A DNA stretch of 64,000 bases, from positions 622,475,791 through 622,539,790 of the forward strand of contig NC_057863.1 of NCBI RefSeq assembly GCF_019393635.1, in the 5' to 3' direction. Source of the stretch: Dromiciops gliroides (lineage: Eukaryota > Chordata > Mammalia > Microbiotheria > Microbiotheriidae). The position numbers and the translations under genes were made by a program. A model generated the notes under the pieces. It saw only the letters and a list, made by a program, of their open reading frames with translations, made no database searches and was not told the origin of the DNA. Of this stretch, positions 11,986-24,100 are shown piece by piece; the first letter of the stretch is position 1, and each line of letters starts with the position of its first letter.

Positions 11986-12220
11986 TGATTCCAGCAGGAC
12001 TCAGAAATGTTTTATAGTTTACAAAACAAGGAGAGTATAAGCCTGTGTGGTAAGTAATGCAAGCAATGTCATTCCCACTTTACAGACAAGGATGCTGAGG
12101 CTCATTGTTCTTAAGAGATTTGCTTGAAGTCACCAATGCAACAAAAGGCAGGGCAGGAATTAGGACCAACAAGGACTCCAGGGTTCCTTCCCCTTTGTCA
12201 TGTTATCCCTTATGGTTTTG

Positions 12221-12376
12221 TTTTTTGGGGCTTTTTTTGGTGGGGCAATGAGGGTTAAGTGACTTGCCCAGGGTCACACAAGCTAGTAAGTGTTAAGTGT
12301 CTGAGGCCGGATTTGAACTCAGGTACTCCTGAATCCAGGTCCGGTGCTTTATCCACTGTGCCACCTAGCTACCTTC
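12221..12376 (-). repeat. tRNA-derived SINE
   Basis: Full-length reverse copy from GGCAATGAGGGTTAAGTG to GTGCCACCTAGCTACC. Confidence 0.88.
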
Positions 12377-12864
12377 TCATGGAGGGCAGATCTAATTCAC
12401 ATTATTCCCCCTCACATAGCTAAGGTCCAACTAAACTGGCCAGCTGTTCTACCTACATCCGTTCCTGTGCCTATAATAGTATTCCTATCCCCCCTCTGCC
12501 TCTTGGAATCCCCAGCTCCATTCAAAGCTTAGCCACCTCCAGCTTGAGACCTTTCCTGGTCCCTGCACCAGAAGTTAACGCCCCTCCCCCAATACCCTTG
12601 CATTTTCCTTGTGTAGTCAACAAGCATTATTAAGTGCCTACTATGCGTCAGGCACTGCACTCACTGAATGCTGGGGATTCAGAGAGAGGCAAAAGTCAGT
12701 CCCTGCTCTCAAGAAGCTCACGTGAGGGATAGGAGTGCGATAAATGCCTGTCAAATTGAAGTGAAACGATCCTTCTCAAAATCTATCTTTCAAAGTCCTT
12801 CAGACTCCCCGCTCTTCCCTTAGTGATGGAATCCTAGGCTGGAAAAAACCAGTCAGTGTGAGCG

Positions 12865-14936
12865 GTTTAAAAGTAGAAAATATTTTATTGAAAAACTATA
12901 TGTCATACAGTGCAAACTCTCATCATACGTGTCGCCCAGAACACTGGCCTTGTCTAGCCCGGCCCATTTGGGAATTCCGGCTGAAACCTCTAGTGAGGAA
13001 ATATCTATTGCAGTTCTTCCCAGGTCATCCCAAGAGATGAGAATGAGGCATTTCTTGCAGATGGCCACTAGAGGGAGCTCTCTGCTCATCAATTGAGTGA
13101 CCTGGCTTAGGGTCTTCAGGGTCCAGGTTTCCCTTTCAAGGATGGTGTCCTCAAGGGAAGAAAAAAGGGGAGAAAGGCCCAGAGGCCAATCTTAACCAAC
13201 TGGTTATTACAGTTGCCAATGGCCACATCCAAGTCCGGTGAATTTTTTTTATCTTGCCCCCTGAGGTTGGTTAGAATGGCTTCCACTTGGGCCAGAATCA
13301 TGGAGCTCCACACTCCACAATGGACCCGGCCAGGTCCACGTTCCTAGCACCTTCTGCAAGGGTAGCCTGGAAGAGATTGTAGACATCATCCAAGCCAACT
13401 CCCTCATTTAACAGAGAAGTCAACGAACTCGCCCAAGGTCCTTGGCAGGCAAGCAGGGAGGGTCGGGATTTGAACTCTGGGCCTTTGACTCCAAATTCAT
13501 CCAGTGGAAATAACTTCCTGTCTTTGTATCCACAGTGCCTTGCGCGCAGTAGGAGTTTAATGGATGTTCATTGAACTAAATAGAACCTTCTATTCTTCCA
13601 TAGTACACAAAACAGTTCCTGCATATACACACGCATATACACATGCTCTGCAACACAAATTCAGGTCTTTGGAGATATGGCACAAACAGGGCCCGGGGCT
13701 TCTTCTGGGCCCCAGGGCTCGTAGGTAAAAGAGATGGGGAAGAGAATCAAAAGGAACACAGCCAGGGACAGGCCCCCAGCCTGAGGTAGCAGATTTTGAA
13801 TGGTTCATGGGAAGGACCTCACACAACTGTGTCCCCCCCCAGAGTCATAGATTCAGAGCTAGAAGGTCTCCTAGAAGTGGCCTAATCAACCCCCCTTCAT
13901 TTTACAGATGAGGGAAACTGAGGCCCAGAGACAGAAAGGTCATACAGGTAATAAGTAGCAGAACCAAGATTGGAAGTTGGCCCTTTGGTTCTAGATCACT
14001 CACTCTGTTCCCCTATACCATGCTCTCATAGGAAAGGGGTTGTTGTTAAAGGCAAGACAGCATACAATGATGTCTTCAGATGTGAAATCCAAATGAGCAG
14101 GGTTTCCAAGAGGGGAGGAGATGGGCAAAGGGAGCAGGCTCAGGAAAGTCTTAGTCACAGACCTTCTATGGTGGTTACAAGTGTTGTAGAAACTGAGTCA
14201 CAACAGTCAACCCAAGAATCAAGTCTTTCTCCCCAGCATAAACATCTGATACCCACCCCAAACCTTTCAAGCATGAACCATCCTAAAGCCTTGGGGTCTG
14301 AGAGGGACTCCCTGCCCACTGACACCTCCAACATGGCCCTATAGTTCATAGGATCATAAAGAACCTTAGAGGCCATTCTAATCTGGCCTTCTCCTTTGAC
14401 AGATGGAAGCCAAGAGGTCTGAATCCTGTCTCTGAGCCTCTTCCTCCTAGGCTAGTGGAGGCAGATGGGGATGGGAACCCTGAAGTCTTCATGAGAGAAG
14501 GACCAGGATCTAAGAGTCCTCTTGGTTTCCCAAGAATTTGGAACATAGGAGTAGCCTTGGAAATCCGACGGGTGAGGAGACCAAGGCCCAGATAGGGAAT
14601 GTGGCTGAGCCAAGATTGCAGAGTTCTTTAGTGGTGGAGCTGAGAGACTCGTCTGAGCTTCCTCCCAGCTCAGGTGCCATGATGCATCTTGGAAGAGACA
14701 AAGCAAGATAAGGAAACGGAAGAAGGGGAGAGACCAAAACAAAGTCATTCAAATACCTCTTATCCCCACCCTCTGAAGGCAAGAGACAGGCCTCTGAGGA
14801 GCAAGGCCCATGGAAGGAGGGAGGCTGGCCCAAGAAGAGCAACAGAATCCCACGGTCAGAGGCAGACCTCAGAAATGGCCATCCCTCAGGGAGCTGACAA
14901 GGTCACCCAGCTTCTGCTCGGATCCTTCCAAGCCCA
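12865..14936 (-). other. TNFRSF1B: TNFRSF1B 3' UTR
   Basis: About 2.07 kb of non-coding sequence between the TAA and a canonical AATAAA. It contains no young tRNA SINE, although such SINEs flank it on both sides (12221-12376 and 15310-15463). It does hold old relics: MIR-like sequence at 13370-13575 and an L3-tail relic at 13850-13975. A 2-kb 3' UTR fits my recollection of the human transcript. The exact cleavage point is inferred. Confidence 0.8.
12884..12889 (-). terminator. Polyadenylation signal AATAAA of TNFRSF1B
   Basis: Minus strand reads TTTTTCAATAAAATATTTTC, followed by a T-rich and then GT-containing stretch. Cleavage is expected 10-30 nt downstream, around 12860-12872. It is the first strong signal I see below the stop codon in unique sequence. 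Confidence 0.75.
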
Positions 14937-15196
14937 TTAACCGAGTTTCATGCCCATATCCTGTATCCCGACGGGAAGCGGTTTCTCTTCTACATCTGGA
15001 AGCAGGATCTCTGATGCACTCTGGGGGTCTGGCTTGCCCTTCCCGGGGCTCTCCTCTTGGGAGAAGGGCACATCCTCATTCCAGGGGGAGCCCGAGGAGC
15101 TGTTCTCAAAGTCGGGGCAGCTGCTGTGTGATGAGCACTGGGAGCTGTGATCGGAGTTACACACTTTGACGATGCAGGTCACCTTAACCTGGGTTC
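14937..15196 (-). CDS. TNFRSF1B: TNFRSF1B exon 10, coding part: TRAF-binding C-terminus
   Basis: 260 bp of coding sequence ending at TAA (14937-14939). It encodes [13 protein letters not shown], then DHSSQCSSH, a Ser-rich block, DVPFSQEES and the terminal [17 protein letters not shown]. Human TNFR2 has GTQVNVTCIVNVC, VPFSKEE and EEKPLPLGVPDAGMKPS. SQEE fits the major TRAF2-binding consensus (P/S/A/T)x(Q/E)E. The acceptor used is the AG at 15198-15197. The AG five bases upstream would cause a frameshift and stop. The exon continues as the 3' UTR. Confidence 0.95.
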
Positions 15197-18100
15197 CTCC
15201 ACTGTGGGGGTGCTCTGTTGAGACATAAAGGAAGAGGAGGGGTCAGGCCACAGAGGCCAGGAGCAGGGAGAGCTGGGACGACCAGAGCATGGGCTGGAGC
15301 CTAGCTTCTTTTTTTTTTTTTTTGTAGGGCAATGAGGGTTAAGTGACTTGCCCAGGGTCACACAGCTAGTTAAGTGTCAAGTGTCTGAGGCTGGATTTGA
15401 ACTCAGGTCCTCCTGAATCCAAGGCCAGTGCTTTATCCACTGCACCACCTAGCTGCCCCATGGAGCCTAGCTTCTTAAACTGTAGATTTCCGCTCCATAT
15501 GGGGTCCTGTAACTGAATGTAGGGGTCACGAAAAATCTGGCAACAGTGAAAGGTTATGTATGACTATTTAATTAAATTAATTTTTTTTTGGTGGGGCAAT
15601 GAGGATTAAGTGACTTGCCGAGGGTCACACAGCTAGTAAGTGTCAAGTGTCTGAGACCAGATTTGAACTCAGGTCCTCCTGAATCCAGGGCCGGTGCTTT
15701 ATCCACTGCACTACATAGCTGCCCCTGTATATGTATTTTATATACCTATATAACCAAGGTCGTATGAAACTTTCTTGGGAGAAAAAGGGTTGCAAATGGA
15801 AAAAATTTAAGAAGTCCTGAGTTAGAAGATTCTCACTCTGGAGCAGGGGTGCCTAATCCAGCATAGCCCAGGGGGTCCTGGATAGATTTCAAGGGGTATC
15901 TGTGAACTTGGATAGGTAAAAAAAAAATCAGTCACATCTTTATTTTCCCTAATATGTAACTGAAATTTAGCCTTTCAATTATTTTAAATTACTTTAAATT
16001 TTTTACAATTTTAATCTTTTTTAGTTAAAATTTAATTTAATGTAATTTAAATAAATTTTAAAACATTATTCTGAGAAAGTGTCCATAGGTTTCATCAGAT
16101 TGCCGGATGGATCCATGAGTCAGGAGTGTGCTGGCACCAGTTCTAACCAGCAATCAAGCCGATTGTTAAATTTTCAGTGTGAGCATTAAAATATATCTCA
16201 GAAATAAGCAAATGCTATAAATCACAGCTTTATGGTTTTCTTAATTGCCTAGACTTAAGAAAGTGATGGGGAAAATTTAATTACAGTAGATTAAACTTAA
16301 ATGTGTCTTGTAATATAGCATTTGTTTTGGTTTTACCAACATGCCCTTGTGACCACAACACACACAAAAAGGTTAAGAATTCCTGTTCTAGGGACAGCTA
16401 GGTGGCACAATGAATAAAGCACCGGCCCTGGATTCAGGAGGACCTGAGTTCAAATCCGGCCTCAGACACTTGACACTTACTAGCTGTGTGACCTTGGGCA
16501 AGTCACTTAACCCTCATTGCTCGGGGAAAAAAAAAAAAAAGAATTCCTATTCTATTGGCACTACCTCATACCAGTTGTATGACCCTTTGCCTAAGACACT
16601 TAACCTATCTGGGTCTCAGTTTTTTCATTTTTAAAATGAGTAGATCAGGCTTGATGACTTCTAAGGTCCCTTTGGACTCTAAATCTATGATCTTTTGTCA
16701 TCATGAGATATGAAATCCAGCCATCGAAAAGTACCTAAGCACTTCCTGTGTGCCAAACCCTGGGGATACAAAGAAAAGAAAAAAACTCAGTTCCTGCTCT
16801 CATCTATAAAATGGGCTGGAGAAAGAAAAGGCAAACCACTCTAGGATCTTTGCCAAGAAAACCCCAGATGGGGACACAAAGAGACATGACTGAAAAACAG
16901 AACAAAACAAAAAACACAACCTGTCTGTCTGTCTGTCTGTCTGTCTATCATCTATCTATCCATGCATCCATCCATCATACTTTCTCTCTCTCTTCCTTCC
17001 TTCCTTCCTTCTTTCCTTCCTTCCTTTCTTCCTTTTCCTGTCTGTCTATCTAATCTCATTTTATCCTTAATAACAACCCAGGGAGGCAGATGCTATTATA
17101 AGAGAAGAATCATTTGTAATGAGGATATACATATACACAGGTACTATAAAAGTGTTTTAAAAGGCTTCTCTTAAGTAGTTTAAACCTTCCTGCTGGAGAC
17201 TGTGTTTATAGTTATTTTCACTTGCAAATGCTTTCCCACCCCTATAAATAACCCTCCGTGGGGTTTCATGAAACTGCTATATTTGGAAAATTATAATTCG
17301 ACTCCTAGCAATGATCCATACTCCTGCACTAAAGAATGGTGTTAGTGGGGTTCCACTTCACCATCTGGTTTAAAGGGACTGAAAGGCCATTGGGTGCAGG
17401 GAAAGGTCAACCAAGACTTCAAATGGTTTTCTTTTTCATTTATTTATTTATTTGTTTGTTCACCCATTTATTTATTTATTTTTGCAAATGTTTTTCAAGG
17501 GTAATCACCACATCAAATATCATAGATTTAGATCTTGAGACTTTACAGATCCCTCTTCATTTGGCAAATAAGGAAACTAAGCCCCAGAAAGGGGAAGTGA
17601 TTTACTAGATAGGGAAACTAAAGCCAGATGAGGTGAGGGGGAATGATTTCTAAGTCTCACAAGTAAGGAATGAGTCAAAAATTCACCAAGTGGATAAATG
17701 AGAGTCGAATCTATTTTCTTTTTTAATCCTATTTAATCTTAATCCTTTTTAATCCACAAAGCAGAGCCTCTCACCTGAATTCATGGAGCCAGCCCTGGTT
17801 CCCTGGCCACACTTGGACCTCTCTGAGCTCGGGGCCTGGCTCTGGTTGTTTTCCTTTCCCTGTGTCTCCTGGAATTCTTTGGCTTCCCCAGGGCTCAGCA
17901 TGCTGTCCAGGGAGTTGCTGCTGGAGGTGGCCTCTGAGTCCAACAGGTTCTGCTGCTCCGTCCCGGTGTGCCCTGAGAAACTCTGGGATTTCTCAACTGC
18001 TGAGTGAGGCTGGACACAGAAACAATGACATGGAACCATCAGGACAGAGACACCGGATACATGGGATTTAATAGAATCATAGAATGTCTGAACCTTAAGA

Positions 18101-21100
18101 TCCTGGAATATCAGGACTGGCAGGGTCCTTAGGACAGAGAATGCCAGATCTGTAAGCAAGGGTGTGCTGGTAAATATTTAACAACCAGATTGCTGAAAAA
18201 CATACTTTTAAATTTAATCTTCATTCACTTTTTAAAATCTAGACCAGACGTGTGAAACTCCCAAGATGCCAGGACCAGATTAAAATGAAAATGGGAAAAT
18301 GTTTAACAAAATAAATAAAAATCCTACATAGATTGTGTTCATGTGTATTTTTCTAAGTCAGTAATGCCTCTGTCAGGGATTTTGTCAAGTGTTTGAGGCT
18401 GGATTTGAACTCAGGACTTCCTGATTCCAGGGCCAGTGCTTTATCCACTGCACCACCTGGCTGCCCCTGAGCAAAGCTTCTTAAACTGTGGGTCTCAACC
18501 CCATATGGGGTCATGTAACTGAATGTGGGGGTCAAGAAAAATTTGGCAGTAAACATTTGATTTGCATACCTGTTTTATATACCTAGATACCTAGGTTGTA
18601 TAAAAATTTCTCAGGCGAAAAGGGGTTGCAAGTAGAAAAAGTTTGAGGACCTGGACTAGACAATCAACAAAACAATAAATCAAGCCCAATTTGTAGCATT
18701 TGAGAATTTCCAAAGTGTAAATGCTCACACTGAAACATTAGCAATCAGTTCTCCCAGCTGTCTCTAGTCTGTAAGAGATCTTAAGAAACAAAATGTCTGA
18801 ACAGGAAAGGCCCTTAGAGAATTTCAGAACTGGGAGGGCCCTTAGAACACAGGATGGCAGAGCTGGGAGGGCCCTTAGAACACAGGATGTCAGAGCTAGG
18901 AGGGCCCTTAGAACACAGGATGTCAGAGCTAGGAGGGCCCTTAGAACACAGGATGACAGAGCTGGGAGGGCCCTTAGAACACAGGATGTCAGAGCTGGGA
19001 GGGCCCTTAGAACACAGGATGTCAGAGCTGGGAGGGCCCTTAGAACAGAGGATGTCAGAGCTGGGAGGGCCCTTAGAACACAGGATGTCAGAGCTGGGAG
19101 GGCCCTTAGAACACAGGATGTCAGAGCTGGGAGGGCCCTTAGAACACAGGATGTCAGAGCTGGGAGGGCCCTTAGAACACAGGATGTCAGAGCTGGGAGG
19201 GCCCTTAGAACACAGGATGTCAGAGCTGGGAGGGCCCTTAGAACACAGGATGTCAGAGCTGAGAGGGCCCTTAGAACACATGATGTCAGAGGTAGGAAGG
19301 GCCCTCAGGATGTGGAAGTTTATGTAGGGGCCTTAGAGACCATCTGGGCCAGGGGATATTAACCTTTTTGGTGCTATGGACATGCCCTTTAACAGTCTGG
19401 TAAAAAGATACAGATTCCATCTCAGAATGATGTTTGCTGCTAACATTCATTATCAAACTTTCAGTTAAAGGTTAGTGAAAATAAAGATACCAATATTTTT
19501 CTCATTTAAGTTCACAGACTCTCTGAAATCTCCTGTTGATCTGGGCCAGCTTCTTCATTTTAACAAAGAAAGGAAACTGAGACCCTTGTCCAAGCAAGGG
19601 AGCCAGTGGAAGACCCTGGCCTGGAGCCTAGCTCTCCTGGCTCCCACTTCATTTTTTTTTTTAGATAGGCAATTGGGGTTAAGTGACTTGTCCAGGGTCA
19701 CACAGCTAGTTAGTGTCAAGTGTCTGAGGCCAGATTTGAACTCAGGTACTCCTGATTCCAGGGCCGGTGCTCTATCCACTGTGCCACCTAGCTGGCCCCT
19801 GGCTCCCACTTCTATGTCCTTTCCACGGGCCCCCCCTAGAGTTTGGGGACCAACCTGAGGGCTCTCTTGGAGGCAGAGCATCATTATCATGACTGGAAGC
19901 CATAACCAGGAGTGTAGCCTGTCTCTGAGGTACTTTCCTGGGGTACTCTGAGCTTCCCAAGTCTGACTGACTGGGGCTGGAAAGTCTGGGAGCTGAGCTT
20001 GGTGAAGGCTGTCGAAAAGGTTTTGTTATCTTGCCCTTTGGGGGGCAAGATCACCTTCTTAAAATGCCTATTTTGACCCTAGCCTACAAGATTGTGTTTT
20101 ATACCAATGAGGTACCTGTCTCCCTGGTGCTGGCCCCACAGTCAGGGGACCTGGATTCGAATCTTGCTTCTAATGCTTATTTCTGGTGGGATCACTGCAT
20201 GAGTCACTTAACATTCCTGGGCCTTCGGGGCAGCTAGGTGGATAAAGCACGGGCCCTGGATTCAGGTGGGCCTGAGTTCAAATCAAACCTCAGACACTTG
20301 ATACTTACTGGCTGTGTTACCCTGGGCAAGTCACTTGCCCCTCATTGCCCTGCCCCCAAAACAAAAACAAAAACAAACCACATTCCTAGGCCTTCATTTC
20401 CTCATTGTAAAATGAGGAAGATGGCCTTTTGAGATCCCTTTCAATTTTAAATCTATGATCTAAATCTGGGGAGAGATCTGCCACATCTCTTGTTTCCCCC
20501 AGAGTACTAGTCACAGGGCTGGGGAACTCAATTTATTTTGACTTGACTTGACTCTCTTGAAGGCAACTCCTCTATGGCTTAGTTTCCTCATATGTTAAAT
20601 GATCATACTAATAGCACCTACTTCCCAGGATTATTGTGAAAATCAGTGGGAGATAATATATGTAAAGTACATAGCACAGTGCCTATTACATACAATGGGC
20701 GCCTAATAAATGGGCAGCTCAGTGTCAGGTAAAGTGTTAGCTTAGGTTAGCACCACGGATAGAGCACCGGGCCTAGTGTCAGCAGGACTGGCCTCAGTCA
20801 TTCACTAGCTCTGTCATTGTTCGGCTGTTTCCCAGTTCATGGGCATCCCCTCAAGTTCCAATTCTTTGCCACCACAAAAAAAGAGCTGCTAGAAATCTTT
20901 TTGTACACATGGGTCTTTTTCCTCTTTCTTTGATGTCCTTGTGGTATAGCCATGACAGTGGTTTGTCTGACTCGGGAGTTTTGTGAGTTTTTGTATGTGG
21001 TTCCTAACTGCTTTCTAGAATAGCTGATTCAACTCAAAGTTCCACCAACAGGGTATTAATTTGCCCGTTTTCCTGAAGCTTCTCCCATGTAGATTCGATG

Positions 21101-24100
21101 ATCTTCCCAGCCCTGGCTTGTATTTTCTAATACAGCTGTGACATTCTCTGTTCTAAGGGCCCTCTCAGTTCTGACATTCTGTATTCTAAGGCCCTCCCAG
21201 CTTTGACATTCTGTTTTCTAAGGGCCCTCTCAGTTCTGACATTTTGTGTTCTAAGGGCCCTCTCAGTTCTGACATTTTGTGTTCTAAGGGCCCTCTCAGT
21301 TCTGACATTCTGTATTCTAAGGCCCTCCCAGCTTTGACATTCTCTGTTCTAAGGGCCCCCTCAGTTCTGACATTTTGTGTTCTAAGGGCCCTCCCAGCTC
21401 TGACATTCTCTGTTCTAAGGGCCCTCTCAGTTCTGACATTTTGTGTTCTAAGGCCCTCCCAGCTCTGACATTTTCTGTTCTAAGGGACTGACTAGGTATG
21501 AAATCCTGAGCTACAATCCACAATTAGTTGAAGCCAGGAATGTGCATCAGGGACAACAAAATGTTTGTTTGTTTTTTCTTGTTGGGGGCAAGAGAAGAAC
21601 CAAAGAGAAGGGAATGTAAGTTTAATTAATACAACTCAACAGTGTGACACATCTGCCTAAGGAGGTGACATGACCTTTGGTTATATTAAGAGAGGTGGTA
21701 AAAGTCTTGCTATCCCTGCCCTGGTCAGACCTCAGCTGGGTCACTGGAGATCTATCTCTACATTAGGAAGGATAAGCTGGACTGTGTCCAGAAATGGAGG
21801 ATGGAAATGGAGCTGGAAAACACCTCATATAAAGTTCAACGGGGAAAAAACTGGCTAGGTGTGAACTGGAAGAGAAGATTTAGGCCATGACAACTGTCCT
21901 CAAAGATTTTAAAGGTTGTCATGGGGAAGAGGCAATATGTTTGTTCAATGGGTAGAAGTTGCCAAAAAGCCAATTTAGGTTGTGTGGAACAATCAGAGCT
22001 TCCCAAGAGTGGGAACATGCCTTGGAACATGTCGGGATTTCTCATTGGAGGTTTTCAAGTCTGCTGGAGTACCCCGGTTCAGGAATGTTATAGAAGGGAT
22101 TCTAGTTCTATTTCAGGTTGGACTAGTTGGCCAGTAAAGTCCCTTCTGATGGTAAGGTGCTGGGATTCTATGAGAATGGGACTCCTGGGACAATTCACCC
22201 AGGGAAACCCCCTTTGCTTGTTAGGATCCACTTCCTTTTTTTTCATTGGGTCCCTAATGTAAGTCCCATACCATGCTCCCTTGTTGACTGAGTCACTGAG
22301 CTTTACCATCCAAATGTCACTTCATCAAAATCACCTGACTTGGTACTTTTGGACTTTTCAGGAAATAAGAAGGATTGTTTTAATGGACTTAAGCAGAACT
22401 GAAAGACCCAAAAGCCACATTCACCAGCCTAACCTTCTAACAAACAACACAGGGCCCCTCCCCCCACCCTCCACCCCACCCAAAGGACCAATACAGAAAG
22501 AATCGAAATTTAACATTTGTGTTGTCCAAATTTCAGTTCCCTAGAATTGAGGAACCTTTGGAAGGAGAGAATACAGATTCGAGTTATCCTAATAATAGCA
22601 TCCCAGTCAACCACTCAGAGTCCCAAAATGGTCCAAGGACCTAGGATTATATCAGTCCAGAAACTCCTCACCCAAGATCAGGGAAACCCAAAAGGGGAGA
22701 CAACAGCGCTCTGCTGGATGTCAGACTATCACATTTTGGGCCCCCAAGACCCAGTGATGGGCTTAGAAACAAGAAAACAGCTGTGTTTTCATGGTCCCCC
22801 TGACAGGCTCTGGGGATCCTCTACCTAAGGAAGGTCTGATCATCAGTGACATGCTAAGCACATATCACCTTATTGTACATGGAAGCGTCTCAAGGCACTG
22901 GTTGGGGAACAGGGGCCCAGCCTAGCACTGCCCTTGTCCAGATCGTCCAACTGCACGATCTTTTGATATTATGATGGATCCATGAATGTGCCACTCTCTC
23001 CACTGGTGGTGATCTCAACCTAGCCACATGATCTTCTCCTGTCTGTCTGTTTCTCTGTCTGTCTGTCTGTCTCTACACACACACACACATTTTTTTGTCT
23101 AGTCATTTTCAATCATATCCAATTCTTTATGACCCTAGTTGTGGCTTTTTGGGCAAAGATACTGGAGTGTTTTGCTATTTCCTTCTCCAGCTCATTTTAC
23201 AGATGAGGAAACTGAAGCAAACAGGGGAAAGTGACTTGCCCAGGGCCGCATATCTAGTAAGTGTCTGAGACCAGATTTGAAGTCAGGTCTTCCTGACCCC
23301 AGGCCCTGCACTCTATCCACTGTGCCATCTAGTTGCCCCCTGTCTAAATATCCTCTCATAAATCATCCCCAGTAGCTAGGTGGTGCAGTGGATAAATCAT
23401 TGGCCCTGGATTCAGGAGGACCTGAGTTCAAATCCAGCCTCAGACACTTGACACTTACTAGCTGTGTGACCCTGGGCAAGTCACTTAACCCTCATTGCCC
23501 CCCCCAAAAAAACACACAAAAAAAAACCCCAGCAAAAAACCAACTATCTTTTGGAGCAGCTAGATGGCACAGTGGATAAGGCACTGGCCCTCGATTCAGG
23601 AGTACCTGAGTTCAAATCCGGCCTCAGACGCTTAACACTTACTAGCTGTGTGACCCTGGGCAAGTCACTTAACCCCAATTGCCTCACCAAAAAAACCCCA
23701 CATTATCCCCAGGCTCTATCTAGATCCTTCCTCTAGATTTTGTAGATTTCAAAGGAGTCCAAAGGCATTGGTCCTCTTGCCTTCTTATCAAATGACCTTC
23801 TTTTCTGATCCTACCTCTCTGAGGACATCCTTAGGGACTCACTCACACTGGACATGAGCCTCTCTATTCATTGTCTTGTAAATGAACCTCAGCTATAATT
23901 CTTTAGTGAGGTAATATTCCATGATATATAGCCACCGATTATCACTGGCAGAATTCTCTGACTGAAAAGAGGGATCTTTGTTTTCTCAGTGCTGTTCCTT
24001 CTGGATCTCTCTGCAGTATTTGACACTATTCATCCTGAAAACTTTCTCCTCTCTGGGTTTTGCCTGAAACTTCTCCACCTGGGTTCTCCTGCCTGTTTGA

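Noticed and set aside
1..12800. Exons of VPS13D, the downstream neighbour of TNFRSF1B in human
   Set aside because: No splice-flanked conserved frame found; the interval is repeats and unique non-coding DNA, so the neighbour probably lies outside the window.
18793..19362. 189-codon open frame with 11-residue repeats ([11 protein letters not shown]), and 155-157-codon frames in two other readings
   Set aside because: A 33-bp tandem repeat without internal stops stays open in several frames at once. It lies in an intron of TNFRSF1B and has no splice or codon signature of a gene.
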